Counted from the stretch's first letter, positions 33,210 to 45,608 are shown. The stretch is DNA of 64,000 nt from Bretschneidera sinensis (GCA_023935145.1 CM043700.1:68905620-68969619), one strand, 5' to 3'. Program-made: numbers and translations. Notes: generated by a model not told the origin, from the letters alone.

Positions 33210-34870
33210 TGTAATACCCGTATTCGTAAAGTAAGAGCAAAGAAGTAATTTAATAAATACGACATGAAGTTTGAATAATATAGTTACGCGAAGAATTTAG
33301 TATCAAATAAAATAATTCTTTTAAAAAAAACACATTCAGGACGTAGACGTCATTAAAAGAAAAAAAATTGGACCTAAACGTCCAAATGAGGTCAAAAGAA
33401 AGAAAAGAAATAATAAAATATGTTTTTTCTAAAAAAAAATCAAGAAAAACGGCAGCAGGTGGCAGCCCCTGCTGCCTAGTGAAATTGTCAAGGGTTTATA
33501 CCCTCCACGTCTCCAAAACGTGGAGACTTTGTGGGAGGGGTGGGGGGCTACCAAAGAAAGAAGAAATGTGCATGTAGGATACATGCACATTTCGTAGAGC
33601 AATTTGGGCACCGAGGGGGGTGGGGGGGGGGGGGGGTGCAATTAGAGGCTGAAGTTAAAGTTTCGCATATATAAGTGTATGCGCCTATGTGAAATCGTAA
33701 GATTTCACATCGTTTCTTTCAATCTCTCGTTTTTCTCTAAACACTTGGGGACTTAAAGAAATGCTGAAAGAGCAAAATTTTAAGGAGTTCTGCGGAATTT
33801 CAAAGAGAATCATGAAAAACTATCACAAAAATAGAAGGTAATAATGTAATGGTTATTTTTGAATTTCTGACATTTATGAAGTTTCCCTGAATTCAAAGTG
33901 TGTGGTTTATATCGAATTGAAGAATAAATTAGAAAATTTATATAAATATGATGTCATGTGTTGACAATCTACAACTGGGGGAATTTCTGAGAGAAATAGG
34001 AAAGACAAGGAGGTGATCCACGAGTAGCTTTAAGAGCTACGTGGTGAGTTGGATTTACTTTAAGTAGTCTAAATAAATATCAAATATCTGTAAATAATAT
34101 CAAAATAAATTATTAGCTTATGTTGTGGTGATAGATAAAGATTTGTTTGATAACTATGATATGAATTTTGGACATGTAGAAAATTATTATGATAGAAATA
34201 ATATTTTTGGGAATAATAAATTGATTTAATAATAAAAGCGATAAGTGAAAGTTTTGATGAGTTATATTGATGTTTTAATACGAATTATGATGAGATGAAT
34301 TTTAGTGGATCTTGACAAGCTTTGATGGATGATTTGATGTTATTTGTGATGAAATTTAGTAGATATTGACAAATTTTGATGGATGATTTGATGTGATTTG
34401 GGATGAAATTTAGTGGATCTTGACAAGCTTTAATGGATGATTTGATGTGATTTAGGATAAGAGGAATTTAGTGGAATTTTAGTTATATAAATTTGAGAAT
34501 AATCAGGATAGCTAATTTAAGTGTTTTGAATTTATGTCTTTTTTATATTACTGTTCATATGTATATTTCATATTATTGTTCATGTGCATATGCATTAAAT
34601 AAGATAACTGAAAGAACCAAGAAGGGGTCGGTCTAATGAAACAACCGTGACAGCCGGTATATGCTGAAAAACTTTCATGACAGCAGGGACAAGCTGCAAA
34701 GAAAAGAACTGAAAGGGAGTCGATCTAATATAGTAACAACCTATCAACAGGTGGGAAGATGTTCCTAACATAATCATTCATGCATTGCATCTGTTTTAAT
34801 TATTGCTTGCATTATTGAAATGCTGATGTGTGATGTATTAATTGTGAATTTAATAATAGATGGTTGAATC
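33210..34870 (+). repeat. 5' LTR of the chromovirus, truncated
   Basis: It is homologous to the first three quarters of the 3' LTR (36631 onward), including the ACGTAGACGTC segment, the hairpin, the poly-G run, and the TATA box TATATAA (33668-33674). The last roughly 700 bases of the LTR are missing. Confidence 0.85.
33502..33636 (+). promoter_or_regulatory. hairpin and poly-G tract upstream of the LTR TATA box
   Basis: CTCCACGT and ACGTGGAG form an 8-base inverted repeat with a 7-base loop near 33502-33524. A run of 22 G with one T (33615-33636) follows. The TATA box is 32 bases further on. The 3' LTR keeps the arrangement with one mismatch in the stem and 15 G at 37021-37035. Confidence 0.6.
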
Positions 34871-35336
34871 TCACAGAAAGAGACATCATTTGTATGAAGC
34901 CACTTGGGAGATATTCATGGGTTATAAGAGTTTGACATACTTACCTACCCAGAGAGAGTTGAATTTGAGGCAAAGATGGTGGATGAAGTGGTTTATGACT
35001 ATGATTGTACAATTCCCTATCATCCAGAAAAATATGAAGGTGATAGCTAATGCATTGAGTAGAATAAAATTATAGATGCTTGCATTATTGAAATGCTGAT
35101 GTGTGATGTATTAATTGTGAATTTAATTATAGATGGTTGAATCTCACAGAAAGAGACATCATTTGTATGAAGCCACTTGGGAGATATTCATGTGTTATAA
35201 GAGTTTGACATACTTACCTACCCAGAGAGAGTTGAATTTGAGGCAAAGATGGTGGATGAAGTGGTTTATGACTATGATTGTACAATTCCCTATCATCCAG
35301 AAAAATATGAAGGTGATAGCTAATGCATTGAGTAGA
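34805..35336 (+). repeat. 273-base tandem duplication of an LTR/RNase H junction
   Basis: A block starting GCTTGCATTATTGAAATGCT occurs at 34805-35063 and 35078-35336, almost identical. Each copy joins LTR-type sequence to the end of the RNase H domain, so the deletion junction formed first and was then duplicated. Confidence 0.85.
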
Positions 35337-35405
35337 AAGTCTACAAGAAAGTTAACTACAATCGGGAGTCCTGATGTGAAATTGATGATAGATTTAGAGA
35401 AATAA
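34860..35405 (+). pseudogene. chromovirus RNase H end, present twice
   Basis: Both copies give TQRELNLRQRWWMKW and later VIANALSR, matching the chromovirus QKELNLRQRRWLE and VVADALSRK motifs at the end of RNase H. The intervening YDCTIPYHPEK is read in another frame. Copy 2 runs on a little further, into KSTRKLT. Confidence 0.75.
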
Positions 35406-35599
35406 GAATGAAGCTAAATATCAGTGATAGAGGAGCATGGTAAACGAGTATAGGTGTATAGTCATCCATAGTAAAATGCTTCAGAGATACAAAGTAGAGA
35501 TGAAGAAATAGAAAAGATTAAGCATTAAATGCTTACTAGAAAGTAATATAAGTTCAAAAGTTGAAATTATGGTATCCTGGTCTTGGAACATAGAAATAA

Positions 35600-36420
35600 T
35601 ATTCCCAATAATGCGGAGTTGAGAAAAGAGATAAGGAGGGTGACATATAATGATGTAGATTGATGCAATCAAGTAACAATGAGATGTATAGAGGATAAAG
35701 ACAAAAATTCTGGTGGTTAGGATTGAAGAAGGATGTAGTTGAGATTGTGAGGTGGTATGGAATACTATTGAGAATAGTGTCATTTAGAGATGCTAGATTT
35801 TACAGCTTGATTTTTTGAGAGGCTTTAAGAAAGCCACGGGTACACAGTTGAAATTTAATATAATTTTTCATGCTCAAATAAGAAGAATTTTATAGTACTA
35901 GAAGATATGTTAAGGGAAAGTGTGATGAGTCATCAATAAGTTTGGAATGCTTGCATGCCATCAATTGAAATTGCTGATAATAATCAGTAACAAACTAATA
36001 TTGGGATGACATCGATTGAGGCATTGTATGGTTGGAGGTGTAGAACTTATTTATGTTGGGAAGAAATGGGAGAGAGAAATATAGTTGGTTTATAAATTAT
36101 TAAGTTAACAACTAAAAGGACCAAATTGGTTATAGAGAACTGTAAAGCAGCACAGAGTAGACCTCTTGAGTTTCCAGAAGGTGATGCGGTGTATTAAAAA
36201 ATATCTTAATGAAAAGGTGTATTGAGATTTAAACAGGAAAGAAAAGCTGAATCTGAAGTATGTGGGACCTTATGAAGTTGTTAAGAAAGTTGGACTAGTT
36301 GCGAATAGACTGGATTTGCCTCCATAATTAAAACATTTGTATAATGTATTTCATGTTTCACTTTTAAGAAAGTGTGTACATGATGAATATTATAATATTT
36401 TGAGCTAAGTTATAGAAATT
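35600..36420 (+). pseudogene. chromovirus integrase remnant
   Basis: Fragments read MYR...FWWLGLKKDVVEIV (about 35683-35750, zinc-domain side), FAYNNQ...NIGMTSIEALYGWRCR and CWEEMGER (about 35975-36070), and LKHLYNVFHVSLLRK (about 36330-36375). These are the chromovirus integrase motifs in the right order. Stops separate them. Confidence 0.8.
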
Positions 36421-36630
36421 TAGAAGTTTGGGTTTTTATACCAGTACGAGGATTTTAGACAAAAAGAACAAGTCTTGTGTAATAAAATACTGTTTAAGTT
36501 CTGTGGTGGAATAAGGATGTTGAAGAGATCACGTGAAAAGTGTGAGACAAGTATGAAGAAATATTATTCAATTTGTTCTAGAGTAGAGTAAGGAAATTTC
36601 GGGGATGAAATTTTGTAAAGTGGGTAGATT

Positions 36631-38825
36631 TGTAATACCCGTATTCGTAAAGTAAGGGCAAAGAAGTAATTTTATAAATATGACATAAAGTTTGAATAAT
36701 ATAGTTACACGATGAATTTAGTATCGAATAAAATAATTCTTTTGAAAAAAAAAATTCGAGACGTAGACGTCATTAAAAGAAAAAAAATTGGACCTGAACG
36801 TCCAAATGAGGTCAGAAGAAAGAAAAGAAAATATTTTTTTCTAAAAAAAAAAAGTCAAGAAAAATGGCAGCAGGTGGCAGCCCCTACTGCTAAGTGAAAT
36901 TGTGAAGGGTTTATACCCTCAACGTCTCCAAAACGTGGAGACTTTGTGGGAGGGGTGGGGAGTTGCCAAAAAAAGAAGAAATGTGCATGTAGGACACATG
37001 CACATTTTGTGGAGCAATTTGGGGGGGGGGGGGGGAGTTAGAGGCTGAAGTTAAAGTTTCGTATATATAAGTGTATGCGCATATGTGAAGATTTCACATA
37101 GTTTATTTCAATCTCTCTTTTTTCTCTAAATACTTGGGGACTCAAAGACATGCTGAAAGAGCAAAATTTTGAAGGGGTTTTCTATGGACTTTCATAGAGA
37201 ATCATGAAAAGCTATCAGAAAAACATAAGGTAATAATGTAATGGTTATTTTTGAATTTATGGCATTTATGAAATTTCCCTGAATTTAAAGTGGGAATTTT
37301 CAAACTGTGTGATTTATAACGAACTGAAGAATAAATTAGAAAATTTATACAAATATGATGTTAGGTGTTGATGATATACAACCAGGGGAATTTCTGAGAG
37401 AAACGGAAAAGGCAAGGAGGTGATCCACGAGTAGCTTTAAGAGCGACGTGGTGAGTTGGATTTACTTTAAGTAGTCTAAATAAAAACCAAATATCTAGAA
37501 ATAATATCAAAATAAATTATTAGCTTATGTTGTGGTGATAGATAAAGATTTGGTTGATAACTATGATATGAATTTTGGACATGTAGAAAATTATTAGGAT
37601 AGAAATAATATTTTTGGGAATAATAAGTTGATTTAATAATAAAAGCGATAAGTGAAAGTCTTGATGAGTTATATTGATGTTTTAATACGAATTATGATGA
37701 GATGAATTTTAGTGGATCTTAACAAGCTTTGATGGATGATTTGATGTTATTTGGGATGAAATTTAGTGGATCTTGATAAGCTTTAAGAGATGATTTGATG
37801 TGATTTGAGATAAGAGGGCCAGTCTAATGAAACAACAGTGACAGTCGGTATATGCTGAAAATAAAAAGGATACCGTGACAGCCGGTATATGCTGAAAAAA
37901 TTCCATAGCTGTAAAGAAAAGAACTGGGAGAGGGGCGGTCTAAGATAATAACAACATGTCGACAAGTGGGAAGATGTTCCCATTATAATCATTCATGCAT
38001 TGCATATGTTTTAATTATTGCTTGCATTATTGAAATGCTGATGTGTGATGTATTAATTGTGAATTTAATTATAGATGGTTGAGTCTAACACAAAGAGACA
38101 GTTATGGTGATAAGATTATTGAAATGCTGAGGTGTGGTGTATTATTGTGAATTTAATTATAAATGGTTGAGTTTCACAGAAAGAGACAGTTATGATGATA
38201 AGATTATTGAAATGCTGAGGTGTGGTGTGTTATTGTTATAGTGATAAGAACGATCTAAATGGTAGATTTTATGATGTGAACCTCATTACGAGGAAATTAT
38301 GAGATAATTTATGGTCTTGAGGTAAACCAATAAATAAGAGGAAGAGATTGATAGAGAATGGATATTATGACATGTGGAGTGATAGCATCAAGTGTATGAG
38401 ATACAAATTATTTTAAATATTAAAAGACCGTTTATACAAATGAGTTCTTTTAGTAAATTTAATTCACTGAGCTTGTGAAACTCTTCATTGTACAATGATT
38501 TTCAGGTAGTAGGCTTGACAAATAGTTTGGCGAGTTGAGGTTCAGAAGAAATTATTTTCTATAAGCCATGTGCGTGTCATCATCCTTAGACTAATGAGAA
38601 AAGAAAATAAAGTAAAAATTTATTTGTAAATATTCATACATTTTACGATGTAGCTAATGTTTAAAGATCAGATTGAGGTAACTCCCCTGTTGAGGGTTGA
38701 GGATTTATGTAAAATTTTTCTATTGGTGTTATTTATTTTTATTGTTGCATATATGTCTCATGCTGTGATTTTCAAAATGTGATGACACCGTCTCGGGGGT
38801 GGCCAACTCGGGCTAGGTCATTACA
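36631..38825 (+). repeat. 3' LTR of the chromovirus
   Basis: This 2195-base LTR has TG...CA ends and a TATA box TATATATAA (37062-37070). It is followed by ATAGG (38826-38830). The region 38040-38240 carries short imperfect repeats of GATTATTGAAATGCTGAGGTG. Confidence 0.88.
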
Positions 38826-38830
38826 ATAGG

Positions 38831-39680
38831 TTTAGGAAAAAAGTTAAGGGAGAAGTTGAAATGTCTCATGCATATTCATTTCGCAAATTGAGAAAGTATG
38901 GTGATTTACTAATTGAGAAAAACCCTAGGATAGAAGTTCATTAGAGAACTGATATGAATCTACCTTAGATGTTCAAGAGGATCTTCATATGTTACAATGC
39001 ATTGCAAGTTGGTTTTATGAAGGGTTGTAGACCATTCCTTAGTCTAGATGGGTGTTTCCTAAAAGGTCCTTATGGAAGGATTTTGTTTTCTGCCATTGCA
39101 TTAGATGCTAACAATGGTTTGTTTCTAGTTGCATTTGCAATAGTTGAAATAAAGAGCAGAGACGATTGGAGATTCTTGTGTCAAGACTTAGCTAAGTGCA
39201 TTAGTCAAGGAAGCAAAAAGAGACCTTCAACAATAATGCAAAACAAGTAAAAGATATGTAAATGGTGTTTATGTGTAAGGTTAAATGTAAATGCCATGAT
39301 TATGTGAATGTGGTTTGTTTAACAATTTTATCTAACATTTTGTTCAATGTAGTATGTTTTATAGGGACTTGAGCATGTTGTTGTTGAGTTCTTTCCATAT
39401 GCACACAATATAAATTGTGCTAGACATGTGTATGCCAATTTCAGAACAGAGCACCCAACCCTAGAGTTGAGGCAAGATCTCTGGTGGGCAACCAAAACAT
39501 ATCTCTAAAACAATTGACAGAAAACAATGGATTCACTAAAGGGCCGTTTTGATACTATTTGGAACTGGTTGATGGAGAAAGAAGTAAGTTGGCCAAGACC
39601 CAGATTTAACATAATATCCAAGAGTCATCATATTATAAACAATCACACTAATTCATTCAATACTTAGGTGGCTAAATTAA
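38831..39680 (+). pseudogene. MULE transposase, catalytic region
   Basis: The reading frame resumes after the chromovirus. It shows MKGCRPFLSLDGCFLKGPYG with the first catalytic Asp in LDG, then DANNGLFLVAFAIVE and DDWRFLCQDL. The second catalytic position reads TIMQN where MULEs have IMSD, so it seems lost. After a probable intron (about 39248-39364) comes GLEHVVVEFFPYAHNINCARHVYANF, the usual HRFCxRHIYxNF region. Stops at several places make it inactive. Confidence 0.82.
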
Positions 39681-40230
39681 GGAACAAACCCATTCTAACA
39701 ATGCGGGAAATGATCAGGCTCAAGTTGATGGCAAGGATGCATAAGAGATATGCCACTAGTTGTACATGGAAGGATAAGGTCACACCTATAGTGAATGATA
39801 AGTTGAACAAGATGCTACATGCAGTAAGGTGGTGTAGTATGATACCTACTGTGTAGATGAATGCCAAGTTAATGATGATGGGGTCATGTATGTAGTGGAT
39901 TTGGGAAAGTGGACTTGTAGTTGCAACTACTGGAGTATATATGGGATTCCTTGCAAGCAAACAGTTAGGTTTATTACATATAAGAGGGCAAATATAAAGG
40001 ACTTTTTTGATGAGTACTCCCATATCAAGAAGTACCTTGAATCATACTTAAAGATAATTCATCTATTACATGAGGTAGATTTCACCCTTTCAACTGGGGA
40101 TGAAGATATACAATCTTCTCCAATCAAGGAAAGCAGAAAAATAGAGGAAAGTGAAGCTGGTCCTTCCACTACTAGGATAGATTATGCATGGTGAAATGTA
40201 TTGTGTGCTCACAGTTAGGTCACAATTCAA
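39681..40230 (+). pseudogene. MULE transposase, SWIM zinc finger and knuckle
   Basis: NKPILTMREMIRLKLMARMH leads to VVDLGKWTCSCNYWSIYGIPCKQTV. This is a SWIM motif in which the last ligand, His, reads Gln (CKQ instead of CKH). Further on, KCIVCSQLGHNSRTF resembles the C-terminal CCHC knuckle, with the last Cys changed to Phe. These changes fit a dead transposase. Confidence 0.8.
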
Positions 40231-40439
40231 GAACATTCTAAAGAGATGTTGTCAGTAAGAGTAAAAGGAGTACAAAAAACAATAAACAGATAAAATGTGA
40301 ACATCTTATAATATGCTAATTATTAGAATTAGGTGCTTGATGGCCTTGTACTAACTTAAAACAATTTATGTAGAATCAAATAAGGAGGGTGGACTCACAA
40401 GCTGGAAATCCTGATTTTGGATCTATGCCTTCTTGATCA

Positions 40440-41099
40440 ACAAGACCTTCTGGATTTGATTATGGAAAAACACAAAGAAAAAGCAAGGGTGGTGGTGGTT
40501 CTGTCAGAGAGAAGGATAGATAAGTGAGAAACGATGGAACTGATGGTGCTAGTTCAACTATAGGTATAAATAGTGGAGGTAGAGGTAGAGGAAAGGGAGA
40601 GATGGATTTGATGGTGGTTCTGTCAGTGGTAGAGGTAAAGGCAAAGAAAAATGATGGGAGAGAGATAGATTTGGTGGTGGTTCTGTTAGTGGCAGAGGTA
40701 AAAGATGGGGGGAGTGGTGGATCAAGGAGAGAAATAGGTATAGGTGCTAGGTCAGGGGTTGAATCTAGTGTTGGTGGTGGAAGAGGGGTTGAATATGTTA
40801 GGGTATATGGCAGAAGAAGGGTTGAATATGGTGGTGGAAGAAAGGTTGTATCTGGTGGTGTTCTTGAAGGATCTGGCAGAGGTATAGGTGTTGGTGGAAG
40901 GGGGGTTAGCTTTGGTGATGGTGGAATATGGGTTGGATCTGTTGGGGCATCTAGGTCAGGTGGTTCTGACAGAGGTATTGGTGGAAGGGTTGTTATTGAT
41001 AAAGGCAAAGAGAAGGCTACATATGTCCCAAAGGAAAAATATGTATTTATGTCTTCAATGTGGTTGTTATGTGTTTTGAATGTAATATATATTGACTAA
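40440..41099 (+). pseudogene. Gly/Arg-rich tail of the MULE transposase, decayed
   Basis: GT-rich DNA coding GGGSVSGRGKGK-like repeats in shifting frames follows the knuckle, as is common at the C-terminus of plant MULE transposases. A 191-codon plus-strand frame (40524-41099) is open but mixes frames of the original repeats, so I do not count it as a separate gene. Confidence 0.5.
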
Positions 41100-41248
41100 C
41101 ACCTTGCTGGTTATGCAGTTTGCTATCAGAACCCAAGGATCTTAAGCTACCAGTAGAGTGGCAAGCCAGAACAACACTGTAAACAGTGGAACTCAATAGA
41201 ATATGAACAACTAATGTTATATGACTAGGAGCATTAGCATGGAGATAG

Positions 41249-41268
41249 TTTTTTTTTTTTTTTTTTTT
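41249..41268 (+). repeat. poly-T run
   Basis: Twenty T in a row lie between the transposase tail and the antisense ORF. Confidence 0.9.
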
Positions 41269-41673
41269 GTAATTTTGAGGGTTCAAACTTATAATGATAT
41301 GTAATTCAGGGTTTGGTATCTTGTTGCTTTGTTGATGGTAGGATATATATGCACGAGCTAATTAATTTGTGTGCACATGGTTAAACTATTGGTTTTGTAT
41401 GCGCATGGTGGTGATTTTTGATAGTCACCAAGAGTCGTTACAGAAAATGGTGGGTGATTTGTATTTGCATAATGTTATCAATCTATTAACTTATTTAATC
41501 AACCTTGTTGTGTCTGTGCATACTTTCAATATTTACTTACTTTTTAGGCCAATTTTTACATACGCCTTTTGTTGTCTCGAGATAGTGCACATGGGGACCA
41601 TTAGATTGAAATTGCTTTTAAATTGCCCTTTGCTTTAACCAAAAAATTACAATACAAAGTTGTCACTTCTTCA

Positions 41674-42035
41674 TCAACAACCCAAACACCAGTACAAAAC
41701 AACAACATTACAAACAACAGTGTCTACTAGTAACATTTTAATTACTCCAACATCTTCAATACAAATAAATTTTCCATATAATCTTCTAAAATCTTCCCTC
41801 AAACTTTCAATTTCTCTTTGGAAGTCAATGTTGTTTGTTGTCAACATAGGAACAAGGGGATTTGTGGGTAAACACCAACCCAGAAATCCATAGTTCTTGT
41901 CATCACAGCAATAGTAGATCTTGTTCTTATTCTTGTTAGATTCAGAAATATTCACCAACACTTTCGACCATATTTACACCATCGATTCATGAATTTCAAC
42001 TCAAACCCGCTACCATTGCAACTTGAGGAAGACAT
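41674..42035 (-). pseudogene. GRF-type zinc-finger small protein, antisense within the MULE
   Basis: The minus strand starts ATG at 42035 (MSSSSCNGSG), then RWCKYGRKCW, a one-base deletion near 41956, and ISESNKNKNKIYYCCDDKNY followed by GFLGWC. The spacing of Cys, the NK-IYYCC segment and the F-GWC end match small plant GRF zinc-finger proteins. After that comes FQREIESLREDFRRLYG, a likely short coiled coil, and a hydrophobic end (VVCNVVVLYWCLGC). It converges on the transposase gene and lies inside the right inverted repeat. Function is unknown; the family binds nucleic acid in other settings. One frameshift breaks it here. Confidence 0.6.
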
Positions 42036-42626
42036 TCTGGTGGTGGTCCTACAATATTAGCATAGTATAATGGGTCAAAATGAATCTAATTTTTAACTAA
42101 GGGAGCTTATCAAACACCTGGTACCTATGCAAGTTACCAAAAAAATAAACAAGAGTAATACCAGAAATTTCATCCTAGAAATGACATTCATGAATTACAG
42201 CCTAGAAATTTGCTTACTTTGGTTTAGGAACCCGACACGATGAAGAGGGAGATGTATGAGAGCACTTGCTTCTGTTCAACCGTGGGATAAAATTTTCTTC
42301 TGTTCTACCTTGGTGAAAAGATAGTCGTTGGATAGGAAAAAGAAAGACATTGGGAAGAGAGAGACATTGGGAAAATCTGCAATGTGGAGATTGGGGAAGG
42401 AGAACACATTTAAGTAAGGTCATATGGAGGACATTTATGGGTTTTCAAAAAGTTTTTTGACGCGGCTTGACATTTGACCAAAATTTTTACGCTTGATTAA
42501 TGGGTTCAGTAATGGTGGTATGTTTCTACAAACTTAGTAACAAACCTCAAGTATGTAACATTCGTTTTCAATACTACACGTATTTTTATGAAATGACCCT
42601 CAAACCTGATGTATGAAAATATAATT

Positions 42627-45016
42627 TATTATTATTATTATTATCATCATTATCACCATCATCATCTCATCATATGATTATTCAATTAATACTTCGATTT
42701 TGAGTATTAGTTAATTATCTCATCATATTATCTAATTATAGCTTCAACTCACAACATCAGAAATTATAAACCCTACATGCATGAGAGCACTAATATATAA
42801 GTTAATTAACTAAACTTTTTGGGAAGGTCATATACACAAGCTTTTAATTGTAAAATTTACATTAAAAAACAAAATATATCCAAACATTTACGAGCTTTCT
42901 GAATAGATATTGTTTTCATTGAAATTGCAATTGCGGATAAAGCTAGGTAATCAAATGATTGCGAAGATGATTCTTGATAATTTTGCACAAGGTACAATAG
43001 GTTGTTAGATATTTCTTATTTATCGAAGTGGAATTTTAACAATAAAACTACTCCTAATTGCTGGAATTTAACAATCAAACGGTGAATCTAAGTGCAAATT
43101 GCATAAATGTAAAGCATAAAATATACTCCATATAAAAAAAATAGAAAATTAACTTGAAACAAAGTAGTTTAGGTAAGTTAAAAAAATACCATTTTGTACA
43201 ACGGTTTTTCTACTTTTATACATTATTTAGATTTTTAATTGTTTTCAATGACTGAATCCTGAGTTGAAGACATCTATTCCATGACTCCTTTTTATCAGGA
43301 CAACAGAGTTTCTTGATCCCAAGAAATTTTAAGGAATTTTGGAAATACGAAATTTTAAATTATTGATAAAAATAGAAAAAATAATATTTTGTTTTCATTA
43401 CTGATTGAAAATAATGTCACAAATTTCTCATGTGCCTGTCGGAATCGCTCCTTAATTCCTAGCTAAAAACCTACTAAAACTCATCGTGGATAGCTCAGAA
43501 TGTACCCAATATATCTCAAGCTGATTTCTGGATCTGTGCGATACATGTCGCTCATTTTCGAGTTTCATGTAGGATCTATTCTGAGCTATGTTGAAAGTAG
43601 TAAATTTTGGGAGTCAATCAATTAATAATTAGCCGATTATACAACAAAAATCGAAATTTTCCCCAACCGTACGTGCATTTATGAGGCCACCCCTTACCTT
43701 TATTGTAGGCACCACAATTTTTATTTTGGTCCATTTTAGAACTTAACCCTTTACAAATAATTGCGAAAAGGATAAAATGGAAAATGATTGATTAGACAGA
43801 AAAAGGTGCTTAAACTATCTTTTTGATGCAATTAAATAGCGATGCTTACAGGAACCGGTAACAGTGTCTAATTTAATGTGAAAGCCTGCAGGACAGCGAA
43901 ACTGTCCTTAACCTCAACAACAAAATCAACTACTAATAATTAAGAGTATTATTTAGAAGAAAAAAATAATATGAAAGTTGAACTAATTTTTTTTATTTAT
44001 TTTAAATTTCCCTATCATGAGGTTTTGGTTGCTTTCAAGTTAACTACTACGTTTCTTATCAGGTAGGAGAGGAAGAAAGAGGGATAACTTTGGTGAATGT
44101 CAATATCTACCCGTTAGAATTGAAGCTTTTCATGAGGGTGGATTTTAAAGTCATAACTTCTCAATAAAGCGCCCATTTCGTTAGCTTGCATTGATTAACA
44201 AATCAAGCAAAAAATGGCTTAGCTAGAAGCCTTTACAGGCTGCGCCGTCTAGCGGGCCAGGCTCACGCTCAATTGCTAATCTATTGTTCTTCGCTTATCT
44301 GAAGTTCTTCTAAGGAAATTAAGGTCCACTAGATACTTTTATTTGTCTGTATTTCTTATAAAGTGTATATCAGGGTGATTCATTTAAAGCAATATATTTT
44401 ATTGTAAGAAAAATTCACATTCATCATTAAAATTGATGGTATTTTTGTGTAAAACTTTTGATTGACAAAAATATCTTTATTTAAATTACGTAGCTTTGAT
44501 TCTATAATTATTAGGCTATATAAAAATAATGTTGTAATTCTAATAGAATTTGGGTTGATATAATCTTTTATTGATCTATTAGAATTCTGATTGGTATAAT
44601 CTTCTATTGATATATTATAATTTGGATTCAGTTTGAATAGTGTGTAAAACTTTTGATAGACAAATATCCTTATTTAACTCTATATAAATAAGATACTTTT
44701 GTTTAAAAAGAACATGTTAATTAATACCTTAACTAAGCGTCATATAACAATCGAACGTTGTATGTTCAACTTTTTCAATTTATTAATAGCTAGTTTCTCA
44801 ACAAAAAAAAATATCGTTACATAAAGAGAGAAAACTTATTACTATATAAGATTGTGTAGACTCAAATGGATGCTTATTTTAAATAAGGAAAATATATATA
44901 ACTTTTATTTTTGTCAATGTAGTTTCAGTTAGAATATTAATTTTTGTATACATGGGTTGATTTTCTTGATCTGTATAACTAGTGATCTTGTGAGATTTGA
45001 TTTGACAGTATTCTAC
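42627..45016. other. AT-rich intergenic DNA
   Basis: The left edge is a run of ATT/ATC repeats next to the MULE. No gene, RNA gene or bounded repeat is recognised. Confidence 0.5.
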
Positions 45017-45024
45017 GTCCAACT

Positions 45025-45364
45025 TAGGGGTGCAAATCAATTGGTAATCAAACTAAATTTTTTGGTTATTGATATATATATAAAAACAAAATAATTTGTA
45101 AAAAATATTATAGATTTTTTCGAAATTTTTGGTGATTTGGTATCATCAAAATATATTTTGACAATTTGGTATTACTGAAATATTAAAAAAAAAAAAACAT
45201 TACAATCCAAATTTATTAAAATAAAAAATCATTCAGTATTACGAAATATAAATAAAAATCGAATCGATGTCAAACCAAATTAACAAAATTCTGAAAAAAT
45301 AATATCGATTATCGAACCAAATTTTTTGGTTTAGTAATTTGTTTTTCTTCCTATGCACACTCTT
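45025..45364. mobile_element. probable hAT-type MITE
   Basis: The left end TAGGGGTGCA pairs with the right end TGCACACTCTT as an imperfect inverted repeat. Flanks GTCCAACT (45017-45024) and GACCAATT (45365-45372) agree at six of eight bases, fitting an aged 8-base duplication. The interior has AACCAAA/TTTGGTT motifs common in such MITEs. Confidence 0.55.
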
Positions 45365-45605
45365 GACCAATTTTTATTTTTACATAAATTGACAATTATT
45401 ATCACAACATCATCCGAAAATCATGCTATTATATTTAGAATTTAGACGAACATGCCTTTTGTGATTTTTATTTTAACATTTAGCACTTCTTCACCTGTAA
45501 TATTTTCACCAAGAAATATTAATTATAAAGTGCTATAATTTTTTGTAAATAATGTGACGATTAATGCTTGTGTAAATCTTCATTTTTTTTAGAGAAATCT
45601 ATAAT

Positions 45606-45608
<3 letters not shown>

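Larger units (their letters stand above)
33210..38825 (+). mobile_element. internally deleted chromovirus (Ty3/gypsy) inside the MULE
   Basis: The element starts TGTAATACCCGTATTCG and ends GGTCATTACA, with the exact 5-base duplication ATAGG on both sides. The 3' LTR is 36631-38825 (2195 bases). The 5' copy is truncated near 34870, where it joins RNase H sequence. Gag, protease and most of RT are missing; an RNase H end, integrase pieces and the chromovirus-style end sequence before the 3' LTR (TTTCGGGGATGAAATTTTGT, then a G-rich tract) remain. It is on the plus strand, like the transposase it interrupts. Confidence 0.88.
30878..42626 (+). mobile_element. full-length decayed Mutator-like element (MULE)
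   Basis: The left end (ATTTTCACACCAAAGGTTAG from 30889) and right end (reverse complement ATTTTCATACATCAGGTTTG from 42620) are inverted repeats traceable for about 80-100 bases. Both ends are flanked by ATT-repeat runs, which hide the exact target duplication. Inside are a MuDR-type transposase pseudogene on the plus strand (about 31600-40200, with tail to 41100) and a GRF-type zinc-finger ORF on the minus strand (41674-42035). A chromovirus (33210-38825) sits in the transposase gene. Without it the MULE is about 6.1 kb. Confidence 0.85.

Noticed and set aside
40460..41008. 182-codon Pro-rich minus-strand frame
   Set aside because: It is the reverse reading of the Gly-rich transposase tail; Pro/Ser/Thr richness follows from GGT/GGA-type repeats.
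44200..44300. Slightly GC-richer patch resembling organelle DNA
   Set aside because: I could not match it to any plastid or mitochondrial gene by eye, and it is too short to claim transfer.
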